DNA of 64,000 bases from Candidatus Obscuribacterales bacterium (GTDB lineage: Bacteria; Cyanobacteriota; Vampirovibrionia; Obscuribacterales; Obscuribacteraceae), in NCBI GenBank assembly GCA_019744775.1, contig JAIETZ010000011.1, positions 124,001-188,000 on the forward strand. The letters run 5' to 3'. Under the pieces are notes generated by a model that had not been told where the DNA came from, searched no databases, and was given only the letters and a program-made list of their open reading frames with translations. Shown one piece after another: positions 1 to 7,818 of this stretch (position 1 is its first letter; the number at the start of each line of letters is the position of its first letter). The position numbers were made by a program, and so were the translations under genes.

Positions 1-695
1 TTTTCCGTTTGCCGTCTGCAATGCAATTGGGAACAATGATCGTCGGACAAGCTTTAGGACTACTCGATACATCACCACTCGAGCAACTTTTGTTGCGCGA
101 ATTGGATCTGCAGAAACTAAAAGCCAGCAAAACAAAAGTTGGTTTCGTCACAACAGATCTCTGTAGTCTTCGCACAAGATTCATTACCATCGATGACATC
201 ATGTCGACAAACGAACTTGTAGATGCCTTGATGGCAACATCTGCTGTACCAATGGCATTTCCACCCAGACACTTGCACGGCAAAGGTCTATGGGTAGATG
301 GCGGCTTAGTACGCAACACGCCACTACAAGCAGCAATTGACGCAGGCGCCCAAGAAATTTTCATGGTTCTTCTGCACCCTGAAACAATTGATGCATGTCC
401 TACAAACTTATTCCAAGTATTAGTACGCTGTCTCGATATTTTGCTTGATGCATCCGCACGCAAAGAAATTGAACTAGCCAATCTATACAACAGACTAATC
501 GAAGAAGGCGCGTCTGAAGCTGAGGGTATGCACAAAGTAAACATCCACGTCGTGCAACCACGTAAACCAGTGAACACAACATTGCTGGAAATAGATCCCG
601 AACGCTCTCGCTTCCTCGTCAAGCAAGGCTACGAAGACGCGATGGAACAATTAGTCACCATCTATCAAAATGGACAACGAGTACCCGCAGTTTAG
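1..695 (+). CDS. Patatin-like phospholipase, C-terminal part (5' truncated by window edge)
   Basis: Lipid acyl hydrolase of the patatin family, predicted to cleave acyl chains from membrane lipids with a Ser-Asp dyad. The frame is open to base 1, so the N-terminal half with the oxyanion loop and GXSXG nucleophile lies outside the window. What is visible is the second half: the family-typical ATSAVPMAFPP stretch and WVDGGLVRNTPL, whose DGG supplies the catalytic Asp (about residue 98 of the visible part). The tail is mostly helical with no membrane segment. The TTG at 9 is not a believable start because coding continues upstream. A TPR gene in the same direction follows after 24 bases. Family assignment is secure; substrate is unknown. 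Confidence 0.85.
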   Translation, partial: FRLPSAMQLGTMIVGQALGLLDTSPLEQLLLRELDLQKLKASKTKVGFVTTDLCSLRTRFITIDDIMSTNELVDALMATSAVPMAFPPRHLHGKGLWVDGGLVRNTPLQAAIDAGAQEIFMVLLHPETIDACPTNLFQVLVRCLDILLDASARKEIELANLYNRLIEEGASEAEGMHKVNIHVVQPRKPVNTTLLEIDPERSRFLVKQGYEDAMEQLVTIYQNGQRVPAV

Positions 696-719
696 AAAGC
701 GTGTCAGAACTTTATTGCC

Positions 720-2111
720 ATGAATACCCGTAAAGGTCTTCTCAAAAATCAAATTGTCCTCCTTACCTCCGTCATTGTCTTTGCTGCCGGTCCGACCGCA
801 GCGGCCGATAGCAACAGTTTGACCGAGCAGGGAAATCAGCTAATAAAGCAACACGAATTCAATAGGGCAATCAATTGTCTCAACCAGGCAATACAGCTAA
901 ATCCAAACAACGCAGAAGCATATGCATATCGGGCCGATGCACAGATTGGATTAGTCAATTCAGAGCAAGCTCTGAAGGATGCCAATCAATCACTTCGCCT
1001 GAACCCGAAATCAGCGCATGCTTATGTTGCACGTAGCTCCGCTTACATTGTCGATGGTCAATACAAAAAGGCTATTGAAGACAATACTAAGGCATTGGCG
1101 ATTGATCCAAAATTTGCCCCTGCATATATCTTGCGCGGTTGGTACTATTTCGAACACCGAAATTATCAACTCAGCATTGAATCATATACCAAAGCAATTG
1201 AACTAAAGCCTGAATATTCCCGCCCTTTCGCCATTCGAGGAAAGGTGTACAACGCTATGGGGCAATATCAAAAAGCAATTGAGGATTGCACAAGAGCTTT
1301 ACAGCTCGATCCAAAATGTGATGTGTCCTATTTCATTCGCGCCAAGGCATACACTTCTCTCAAACAACATCAAAAGGCAGCGGACGATCTTGCTCAAGCA
1401 GAAGCATCCAATCCAAAAGACCCATGGATTTATATGAACCGCGGACTTTATTTTGAAGAACGAGGGCAACACAGAGAGGCTATTGCGGATTTCACCAAAG
1501 CTATAGAACTCAAACCAGGCTACGGACTCGGTTACAACAATCGCGGCTGGTGTTTTGCACAGCTCTGACAATATGAGAAGGCAATGGACGACTACAATAA
1601 GTCCATCAAGCTAAATCCGAAATACACTCACTTTTATAGTAATCGCGGGTACACCTTCGGTCAGATGGGACAATACCAAAAGGCGATTGAAGATTTTAAC
1701 AAGACCATCCAACTCGATAATTCCGACTCGATTGCATACAATTGCCGTGGCTACACTTTGACACAGATGGGACAGCACGAGAAGGCGATTCAAGACTTCG
1801 ACAAGGCGATATGACTCAATCCTGAATACGCGCCATTTTATTACAACCGTGGTTATTCACTAGCTCAATTGGGAGAGCATAAGGGAGCGGTAGAAGATTT
1901 CGGCAAGGCAATTCAACTCTCGCCTGACCTTAAAACAGCACACCGATATCGTGCTGAATCTTACCTGATGCTAGGTCAACCAATAAGTGCTCTAAAGGAT
2001 TTCTTCGAAAGCCTCACCGCGAAATCCCAACGCGCAGTGACGCTCGACTGCCTGGTGCTCTTTTTATTGGTACTCTGTTTAAAACTTTTAGCGTCGAGGT
2101 CAAAGACTTAG
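720..2111 (+). pseudogene. Secreted TPR-repeat protein interrupted by two in-frame TGA codons
   Basis: One reading frame of 463 codons encodes a signal peptide (residues 1 to about 29, ending AAGPTAAA), about twelve consecutive 34-residue TPR repeats of the GQYxKAIEDxxKAIxLxP type, and a hydrophobic C-terminus (LDCLVLFLLVLCLKLLA) that could be a membrane anchor. Two TGA codons break it, at 1566-1568 (repeat 8) and 1812-1814 (repeat 10). The repeat register continues perfectly across both, so there is no frameshift. By comparison with sister repeats the first TGA replaces a Gly codon (L-G-Q-Y) and the second an Arg or Lys position before LNPEY; each needs one base change. TGA ends other genes in this window, so a general recoding is unlikely. 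Either a young pseudogene that now makes a 282-residue product, or a gene with TGA readthrough. TPR proteins are protein-binding scaffolds. Confidence 0.75.
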
Positions 2112-2608
2112 TACTGAAAGCCGTTATTGCGCAAATGTACTAGTGGCTCGTCTTCATTCAGAATGCCACCGTTTGTTACTTCACCTAGAAGTACAACGTG
2201 ATCGCCTGCATCTGTTGTACTGCGTATTATTAGATTCATGAATGCTACGCATTTCGCTAGAATTGGTCCAGCCTCAGGATTTGATACCACTTCCAGTCCT
2301 TCGAAGCGATCCATGCCTTCAGCAAATGGCTTAGCGAAATTCTTGAACATGTCCATGTTTTTCTTGGACAAGACGTTCAGTGTAAAAGTCTTTCCAACAG
2401 CCATCGCATCCATTACGTGCGTGCGCTCTTTTTTAATAACAACAGTGAGCATTGGCGGCTCAAAAGCGGCTTGCGACACCCAAGAAAGCAAGATGCCGTC
2501 TTTGTGTCCGTTGTGATTCATTGTGGCAACGTAGACGCCTGACGCAATACGCCCAATGGCTTTGCCGATTGCCTGTTTGTCACCTTGGTTAATAGTTGAA
2601 TTTGTCAT
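2108..2608 (-). CDS. Flavin reductase family protein (FMN-binding split barrel)
   Basis: A 166-residue protein of the flavin reductase-like domain family, which binds FMN and either reduces free flavin with NAD(P)H or acts as an electron-transfer module. Supporting segments are GRIASGVYVATM near residue 19, SWVSQAAFEPPMLTVVI near 42, a FTLNVL strand near 75, and the closing GDHVVLLGEV strand near 133. The same domain forms the C-terminal part of cyanobacterial diflavin flavoproteins, but here it stands alone with no metallo-beta-lactamase partner. It converges on the TPR gene and the stop codons overlap by four bases. A cytosolic oxidoreductase role is likely; electron donor and acceptor cannot be told from sequence. 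Confidence 0.8.
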   Translation of the reverse strand: MTNSTINQGDKQAIGKAIGRIASGVYVATMNHNGHKDGILLSWVSQAAFEPPMLTVVIKKERTHVMDAMAVGKTFTLNVLSKKNMDMFKNFAKPFAEGMDRFEGLEVVSNPEAGPILAKCVAFMNLIIRSTTDAGDHVVLLGEVTNGGILNEDEPLVHLRNNGFQY

Positions 2609-2679
2609 AGGCCAACATTACCGCCAATACGGCGCACCGTCATTAAGGTCGGTTAAATCGATTCAGAACACAGCCCCGC

Positions 2680-2708
2680 TTGACATATCGATCGTATGTA
2701 ATTATAAT
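2680..2708 (+). promoter_or_regulatory. Perfect sigma-70 consensus promoter for vapBC
   Basis: TTGACA at 2680-2685 and TATAAT at 2703-2708 are both exact consensus boxes with the ideal 17-base spacer. The predicted start of transcription is near 2715, about 28 bases before the GTG of the antitoxin. The AT-rich stretch between the -10 box and the start codon would be a natural site for autorepression by the VapB ribbon-helix-helix protein, as in other modules of this kind, but no clear operator palindrome was found. Confidence 0.8.
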
Positions 2709-2742
2709 GTGTATATAAATGATGTACAAAAGTGAGTAACAA

Positions 2743-2973
2743 GTGTCTTATCGCGTCAACGTAATACTCGAAGATCAAGTTTGGGAAAGTCTCAAGACTG
2801 TGCCGCGCGGAGAACGCAGCAAGCTTATTAACCAAGCGATTGCCGATCGACTACTAATGAGACGACGTGCACAGGTGGCGAAAGAAATGGATGAGCTGAG
2901 AAGCAAATTGCCAACACTTGACTCTCAAGAAACCCTCGATTTAATTAGGTCAGACCGAAGGCGCACCAAATGA
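2743..2973 (+). CDS. vapB: VapB-type antitoxin (ribbon-helix-helix)
   Basis: A 76-residue antitoxin expected to bind DNA as a dimer and to neutralise the PIN toxin encoded next. Residues 2-35 have the ribbon-helix-helix pattern: a short strand (SYRVNVIL) followed by two helices (EDQVWESLKTVP and ERSKLINQAIADRLL). The charged C-terminus (EMDELRSKLP onwards) would wrap the toxin. The start is GTG at 2743; a weak ribosome site suits it. The stop overlaps the toxin start as ATGA, giving translational coupling and antitoxin-first order, as usual for VapBC. It is driven by an unusually strong promoter directly upstream and, by analogy with other modules, would repress it. Confidence 0.85.
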   Translation: MSYRVNVILEDQVWESLKTVPRGERSKLINQAIADRLLMRRRAQVAKEMDELRSKLPTLDSQETLDLIRSDRRRTK

Positions 2974-3392
2974 CTGTCGTCGTTCCAGACGCGTGCGTAT
3001 TGATTAAGTGGGTCGTAAACGAGTCAGATCAGATTGCACAGTTAAAAGCAGGTTCTATTCTGCAGGCAGCAATCAAGGACGAGTTGCAACTCAAAGTACC
3101 ATCATTGTGGTTATTCGAAGTTGGTAATACCCTCGGGCGACAACTACCCAAACACGCTGCCATTCTAATTGAAAAGCTCGTGCGCTTTGGACTGGATGAG
3201 CCTTTGTGGACAACAGATTGGCTTAATCAGACTCTATCAATTAGCTCCAAGTACAAAGTCACCTTCTACGATGCTTCGTACCATGCGCTAGCTATAACAG
3301 AAGGTGGCACATTCGTAACAGCGGATCTTGAATATGCCCGCAAGACTAAAAGCTTAGGGTCGGTAATTTATCTAAATGATTGGCAAGACTAG
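2970..3392 (+). CDS. vapC: VapC-type PIN-domain toxin ribonuclease
   Basis: A 140-residue PIN-domain endoribonuclease, the toxin of a VapBC pair; such toxins cut tRNA or rRNA in a Mg2+-dependent way when the antitoxin is lost. The four acidic active-site residues can be placed: D7 (VVVPDACV), E50 (LWLFEVGN), D101 (TFYDASYH) and D119 (VTADLEYA). The length is typical. Translation is coupled to vapB by an ATGA overlap. No other toxin, transposase or phage gene lies beside it, so this is a solitary chromosomal module. The catalytic residues all appear intact, so the toxin is probably active. Target RNA is unknown. Confidence 0.9.
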   Translation: MTVVVPDACVLIKWVVNESDQIAQLKAGSILQAAIKDELQLKVPSLWLFEVGNTLGRQLPKHAAILIEKLVRFGLDEPLWTTDWLNQTLSISSKYKVTFYDASYHALAITEGGTFVTADLEYARKTKSLGSVIYLNDWQD

Positions 3393-3396
3393 CATG

Positions 3397-3455
3397 GCGT
3401 GAGATCCTCCGCCCAAGCCTGCCCTGAGGAAACCCAAAGGGTCCCAGGATGACGC
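3397..3455. repeat. Imperfect palindromic intergenic element between convergent genes
   Basis: A 59-base element with nested inverted arms: GCGT (3397-3400) pairs with ACGC (3452-3455), and GATCCT pairs with the AGGAT block at 3446-3450. The inner part contains ACCCAAAGGGT, a small hairpin of its own. It is followed by ACGCACAAATGCGT, another short dyad. The outer pattern, GAGATCCT to AGGATGACGC, resembles a widespread type of dispersed palindromic repeat recalled from other bacterial genomes. It sits between the stops of vapC and yvcK and may act as a two-way terminator, but there is no T-run. Confidence 0.5.
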
Positions 3456-3483
3456 ACAAATGCGTACTTCGTTGAACTCGTGA

Positions 3484-4842
3484 TTAAAACAGCGATGCTA
3501 CACGACGGCGAAGCGGAACCGGCTTGCCATTGCGGCGTTTGTTACGTTTACGACGAGAGTACCAGAAAATAAGAGCTTCCGCCAACTGAGTAGCATCGTG
3601 TTGCGACGGATTGTCGTGACTTACTACGTTGCGTTTAATTGGACGCACTCCTAGATCACGCACATGGTTTGGATCGTAGGTGACAAAATTTGGTGAAGCA
3701 TCAGGAGACCCTTCTTCCGGAATATCCTCGTTCACTAATACCGCATCAACAAATTTATAGCCTTCGCCCATGGCACAGCCGGAATGTTCAAGCAATGCTT
3801 TGACGTGATCACCAACTGTATAGCCTGTTGTTTCACCAGGTTCAGTCATTACGTTGCAGACGTAAATTCGGCGAGCAGATGTCTGTCTAATCGCTTCTGA
3901 TACTCCCTGTACAAGCAAGTTCGGAATTATCGATGTATACAAACTACCAGGACCAAGCACAACCAAGTCGGCATTCATGATTACATCAATAGCATCAGGT
4001 GCCGGCTCCGGATTTGCCGGGTCAACCGACATGCGAGCGATGTGTCCATTCGCTTCAGCAATGTGCGACTCACCACGCACTTCTCTGCCATCTTCCAGTT
4101 TCGCAACCAATGTTATGGAATTGAGCGTTGACGGCAAAACTTGTCCACGACTATTCAGAACGCGGCTGGCAACTTTCACGGCTTGAAGCATGTCGCCATG
4201 TGTAATTTCGCAAAGCGCGGTCAGGAATAAATTACCGAAGCTGTGCCCTTCCAGTCCTTGCCCAGTTTGAAAGCGATAACGGAAAAGTTCAGTTACCAAT
4301 TTTTCTTCATCGGCTAATGCAGTAATACAGTTGCGGATATCACCCGGAGGCAGAACACCCATTTCTTCACGCAAGCGTCCTGACGATCCACCGTCATCGC
4401 CTACTGTGACAATTGCAGTCAAATTGTTGGTATAGACTTTTAGACCTTTCAATAAGTTGGCTAGCCCCGTACCGCCACCTATGACTACAATGCGTGGTCC
4501 TGTCTCCAACTGGGCACGGCGCAACAAGATGTCGGGAATAGATTCTCTGTCTTCCGGTAAATAGGACGCTACTACGTAAGTAAGCGTTCTGGCAAAAGCC
4601 ACGCTAATAAGTACCGCCCCAACTGAAATTGCCAAAATGCCGCTTATTCTGTGCGGCAATACATCGGCCGCATGTTCAAGAATTTCACGAATGAAAACAC
4701 CCGTCAGGGTAATTGGGTGAAAGCCCAGAAGCAGGAGCACACCCAGAACGATAACCAGGACACCCAAAAGCACAAATAGGATGTATCGCTTTAGTCCCGG
4801 CAAAGTCAGTCGCTTAAGTTTATGCGCTAATTCCTTGTTCAT
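3484..4842 (-). CDS. yvcK: YvcK/CofD-like protein, membrane-anchored form
   Basis: A 452-residue member of the YvcK (gluconeogenesis factor) family, related to CofD and known in Bacillus to bind UDP-GlcNAc and to be needed for envelope growth on gluconeogenic carbon. Residues 20-41 and about 66-95 form two hydrophobic segments that should anchor the protein in the inner membrane, an arrangement seen in cyanobacterial homologues. The Rossmann core follows: GGGTGL at 122-127, then TVGDDGGSSGRL at 147-157 and PPGDIRN. The C-terminus is basic. The start ATG overlaps the stop of the upstream RapZ-domain gene (ATGA), so the two are translated together, matching the yvcJ-yvcK pairing known from Gram-positive bacteria. 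Confidence 0.9.
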   Translation of the reverse strand: MNKELAHKLKRLTLPGLKRYILFVLLGVLVIVLGVLLLLGFHPITLTGVFIREILEHAADVLPHRISGILAISVGAVLISVAFARTLTYVVASYLPEDRESIPDILLRRAQLETGPRIVVIGGGTGLANLLKGLKVYTNNLTAIVTVGDDGGSSGRLREEMGVLPPGDIRNCITALADEEKLVTELFRYRFQTGQGLEGHSFGNLFLTALCEITHGDMLQAVKVASRVLNSRGQVLPSTLNSITLVAKLEDGREVRGESHIAEANGHIARMSVDPANPEPAPDAIDVIMNADLVVLGPGSLYTSIIPNLLVQGVSEAIRQTSARRIYVCNVMTEPGETTGYTVGDHVKALLEHSGCAMGEGYKFVDAVLVNEDIPEEGSPDASPNFVTYDPNHVRDLGVRPIKRNVVSHDNPSQHDATQLAEALIFWYSRRKRNKRRNGKPVPLRRRVASLF

Positions 4843-5432
4843 GACCTCTCCTCGCGGTTTGGTCGCATAGCTTCCTGTCCAGTGAGTCCTTCATCGGTAA
4901 CGCAAGACTCGGCAAAGCCAATATTCAGTTCGCGATGTTGCTTCGCTACTTTGTACTGCGGCAACGCATCCTTAAGCCTGGCAGCTAACGCCTCGACAAT
5001 AGTTGTTGAACGATGCTGTCCGCCGGTACAACCAATGGCGACGGTAAATTCACGCCATTTACCATCAGCAAATCTAGGCAGAATAGTGCAGAGCATCGAG
5101 GAAAGCGTATTCAAAAAATCTTGTGCCAGTGCTTGACGTAAAACGTAATCGCTAACCGGCTTGTCCAACCCGGTCAATGGTCTTAACGTTTCTTCCCAAT
5201 AAGGATTTTGCAGGAAACGCACATCAAAAACCATGTGCGCTGGAGGCGGCGGTCCTTGTTTGTAGCCAAACGAAGTGATGGTGACCTCGAGGACATTGCT
5301 GCCCACAGATCCATCAACTGCGATCTTGCTTTTAGCCAAGTCTTGATTCAATTCCACTTCACCGGGACAACAAAAGTATATCCTAGTCCGATTGTAATGC
5401 CGCCGATGGTAATCCGCGCTGTTTTCAACCAC
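4839..5432 (-). CDS. Stand-alone RapZ C-terminal domain protein
   Basis: The protein matches only the C-terminal half of RapZ/YvcJ: TSFGYKQGPPPPAHMVFDVR (about residue 53), LRPLTGLDKPVSDY, and the signature AIGCTGGQHRS. Full-length RapZ is about 285 residues with an N-terminal P-loop ATPase domain; no Walker A motif exists here or in the short gap upstream, which leads straight into def. In E. coli the C-terminal domain binds small RNA and glucosamine-6-phosphate, so an RNA- or sugar-binding role is possible. Residues 1-45 match nothing recognised. The GTG at 5432 is the longest choice; a later GTG close to residue 43 is possible. The gene is coupled to yvcK by ATGA. Confidence 0.8.
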   Translation of the reverse strand: MVENSADYHRRHYNRTRIYFCCPGEVELNQDLAKSKIAVDGSVGSNVLEVTITSFGYKQGPPPPAHMVFDVRFLQNPYWEETLRPLTGLDKPVSDYVLRQALAQDFLNTLSSMLCTILPRFADGKWREFTVAIGCTGGQHRSTTIVEALAARLKDALPQYKVAKQHRELNIGFAESCVTDEGLTGQEAMRPNREERS

Positions 5433-5439
5433 TTCTTAC

Positions 5440-5540
5440 TGTATTTTTACGCTCCGGCTGCGTTACACTCCGCCTTCGCTAGCCATCCGACCTTCCACGC
5501 TTCACTCCGCATCGCTCCTCGCGACGCTGCGTTCTCGCTG
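5440..5540 (-). repeat. GCGA-rich leader repeat, copy 1 (upstream of the RapZ-domain gene)
   Basis: Read on the minus strand this stretch is rich in GCGA/GGAG words, carries the core GGATGGCTAGCGAAGG, and ends in GCCGGAGCGTAA about 19 bases before the GTG of the RapZ-domain gene. The same core and end box recur before fabF, etfA, gpmI and rph, each time in the direction of the following gene. Here the element fills the gap between def and the RapZ-domain gene, so it would be inside a transcript. Confidence 0.7.
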
Positions 5541-5551
5541 TAGCTTTGACA

Positions 5552-6127
5552 CTACCCGATTAGTGCTTTCTGTGAATTGGCATCTACAACGATTGTTTCG
5601 TCCTTGTGTGCAACTTCAACAGCGACTCCATCAAAGCCATGCTTGGTTAGTTCCAAATCAGCTACAAGCTTCGATACAGCCTTATCGATGAAGAGCTGAC
5701 CATCGAGGTGATCCATTTCATGTTGAATGGCACGGCAAAGTAAATCACCTTTAGCTTCTAATTTTTGCTCTTTGCCGGCGAGGTTGTGATAGCGAACAAC
5801 AACGCGGCTAGCGCGGCGCACTTCAAAAAAGACATCAGGGAAGCTCAAGCAACCTTCCAAGCCGACCATTTCGCCATCAGCTTCAACAATCTTAGGGTTG
5901 ATGAAGACGATTGGGCGCCGCGGCTCATCTGTCGGAGCCACGTCGATAACCATCATCTGCTTAGAAATGCCTACCTGCGGAGCAGCGAGTCCAACTCCGT
6001 TGTGTTCATACATGGTCTCGAGCATGTCATTAGCTAGTTTGCGCAGCGAATTGTCAAAAGAACTTATCTTTTTGGCATGCTGACGCAGTACATCGTCTGG
6101 AAAATAGCGTATTTCTAAGTTTGCCAT
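5552..6127 (-). CDS. def: Peptide deformylase
   Basis: Removes the formyl group from the N-terminal Met of nascent proteins in the cytosol. All three metal-site motifs are present: motif I GVGLAAPQVG (44-53), motif II EGCLSFP with metal ligand C93, and motif III QHEMDHLDG with H136, E137 and H140. Motif II has Phe where Val or Ile is more usual. At 191 residues it has a somewhat extended C-terminal tail. A Shine-Dalgarno-like AGGGA lies 8 bases before the ATG at 6127. The RapZ-domain gene and yvcK follow in the same direction, separated by a repeat element. The gene is surely functional. Confidence 0.96.
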   Translation of the reverse strand: MANLEIRYFPDDVLRQHAKKISSFDNSLRKLANDMLETMYEHNGVGLAAPQVGISKQMMVIDVAPTDEPRRPIVFINPKIVEADGEMVGLEGCLSFPDVFFEVRRASRVVVRYHNLAGKEQKLEAKGDLLCRAIQHEMDHLDGQLFIDKAVSKLVADLELTKHGFDGVAVEVAHKDETIVVDANSQKALIG

Positions 6128-6246
6128 ATTGGTGTCCCTGTGGGCTTCCTGCCCGATATTAGCATACCCTTGGCAAGATTATCCTGTTCCCATTTTAAAC
6201 AACTGAATATAATTGGGACAAACCGGTACAGAACAGCAGGCAGGAC

Positions 6247-7215
6247 ATGAAAAAATCCATCCGTCTCCTTAACCTTTCGTTAGCAGTAGGCTCCCTATTA
6301 ATGGGGTCAATTGCCGGCGCAACCACGCCTCCTAAGTCCCTTAAAACAGATTGGGGCTATGACGCCAAGGTCAAACCGGCTTTCCATCCCGACGCCAAAG
6401 CTAAGCCACAGAGCAACCGCATGTCTATGTTGCCTGTAACAACTGCCCCCATTGAGAAAGAAAAAGATCGCCAGGCACAAGCTGTAGAAGCTTGGCTTGA
6501 AGTGTATCAATTGGTCTCCATGGACAACGAGCTGACGGAGCAACAGCAAAAGCTTGTTCAACAAAGTCTCTATGCCAAATTAATGGCCGGACAGAGCGCC
6601 GAAGTTATGAGTGTTATGGAATTTTGGCCAACCGTAAAACGCGTTTGCCAACTCATGCCCGCACAGTTGGAAAACTACAAGGACTTATTCAAAGCTCTAT
6701 TGCGCCTCGAATTGCGTACCGCTCAGCAAAATCCATCAAATTTGTCGGAAAAAGCCAGCGGAGAATTGGAAGTTATCGCACAGTTGCTTGGACCGGAACG
6801 CGTGGCAGTGCCGGGCGATCCACCTCTGACTGATGCGGCTATTCAGGCTTATGCAAACATGGCTTGTTTCATCTTTGAACAAAATCACCCCGGACGCACT
6901 GTTGACGCCGAAGACAATCGCAAACTTTTCGCCAATGTCATCTGCGATAAATATCGCAATGCCCCCGATAGTGCATCTCGCGAAGCAATGTTGAATTTTG
7001 ATTTGACCTGGGCGAAGTTCAAAATACTTTGGACAAAAGGAACAGAAGCTGATCATCAACAAATGCTTGAGCAGTGGAATACCGGAGCAAAACCGGCAGT
7101 AGCAACGGCAGTTAAACGTCCTCCAGTTACCGACGTGACCTTGGGCGCTGTTTTAAATAACGGCCCATGGAAAAAAATTCTGTTGGCGAAAATTGCAAAA
7201 CCGGCTGTTCAGTAA
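6247..7215 (+). CDS. Secreted protein of unknown function
   Basis: A 322-residue protein with a clear Sec signal peptide (KKSIRLLNLSLAVGSLLMGS, cleavage likely after SIAGA near residue 25). The mature part is rich in Ala, Gln and Lys and predicted to be almost wholly helical, with no repeat, Cys pair or catalytic motif that I recognise. The ATG at 6247 is preceded by GGCAGGAC, a good ribosome site. A TATAAT box lies near 6211-6216 within CCCA/TGGG arms, but without a clear -35. The gene meets the cobU stop end to end with no gap. It is probably periplasmic; function is not inferred. Confidence 0.75.
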   Translation: MKKSIRLLNLSLAVGSLLMGSIAGATTPPKSLKTDWGYDAKVKPAFHPDAKAKPQSNRMSMLPVTTAPIEKEKDRQAQAVEAWLEVYQLVSMDNELTEQQQKLVQQSLYAKLMAGQSAEVMSVMEFWPTVKRVCQLMPAQLENYKDLFKALLRLELRTAQQNPSNLSEKASGELEVIAQLLGPERVAVPGDPPLTDAAIQAYANMACFIFEQNHPGRTVDAEDNRKLFANVICDKYRNAPDSASREAMLNFDLTWAKFKILWTKGTEADHQQMLEQWNTGAKPAVATAVKRPPVTDVTLGAVLNNGPWKKILLAKIAKPAVQ

Positions 7216-7797
7216 TTACTTAAGCTTGACTTGCAACCCGGAGCACATGAGACGAACATCGTCGGCAATTTGTGCTACCCATTGGTTGGCATAGCCAAGA
7301 AAGTCCCTGTACGCTCTGCCTAAAACTGTGTCCGGCACCACACCAAAGCCAACTTCGTTAGTAACCAAAATGAATTTCTTTTCGGCGTGATCAGAAATTG
7401 CCGACAGCAATTTGTCCACTGCTGTTGCTACATCACTCTCGTATAGATATGGATCTTGCCCATCCTCATATCTCTCCAACAATAGGTTGGACACATATAC
7501 GGATAAGCAATCTAAAATCACGACCGCTGGTCCACTAGTCAGTGCATTGACTGCCTCCGGCACATCAACAGGAACTTCAATCGTTGTCCAATCGTGAGGA
7601 CGACGCTGTTTATGCCGTTGAACACGAGCGACTCCCTCTTTGTCATTTGCCCAGACTTCCATGGTTGCAAGATAGACGACAGGCAATCCGGATTCCAGCG
7701 CAAGCTGTTCAGCCAATTTGGATTTGCCTGATCTGGCACCACCAGTAATGAGAGTAAGATTCTTCATTTGACGTTCAAGATTTGAACCACTTATCAT
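7216..7797 (-). CDS. cobU: Adenosylcobinamide kinase / guanylyltransferase (CobU/CobP)
   Basis: Phosphorylates adenosylcobinamide and transfers GMP to it, a late step that attaches the lower-loop precursor in coenzyme B12 synthesis or salvage. The P-loop is LITGGARSGKSKLAE; the guanylylation region contains QRHKQRRPHDW, and later family segments VILDCLSVYVSNLLL and TNEVGFGVVPD are intact. The second Met at 7767 begins MKNLTLITGGARSGKS, the usual family start, and is more likely than the ATG at 7797; neither has a good ribosome site. No other cobalamin gene is near, so this enzyme probably serves salvage or a pathway coded elsewhere. Confidence 0.93.
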   Translation of the reverse strand: MISGSNLERQMKNLTLITGGARSGKSKLAEQLALESGLPVVYLATMEVWANDKEGVARVQRHKQRRPHDWTTIEVPVDVPEAVNALTSGPAVVILDCLSVYVSNLLLERYEDGQDPYLYESDVATAVDKLLSAISDHAEKKFILVTNEVGFGVVPDTVLGRAYRDFLGYANQWVAQIADDVRLMCSGLQVKLK

Positions 7798-7818
7798 ACC
7801 GTCAATTCAGGGGGTTTC

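Noticed and set aside
720-2111. TGA recoded as an amino acid (genetic code 4 or 25)
   Set aside because: TGA ends vapB, the RapZ-domain gene, the TOPRIM gene and glcE at exactly the expected places, with overlapping starts, and no other gene here has internal TGA.
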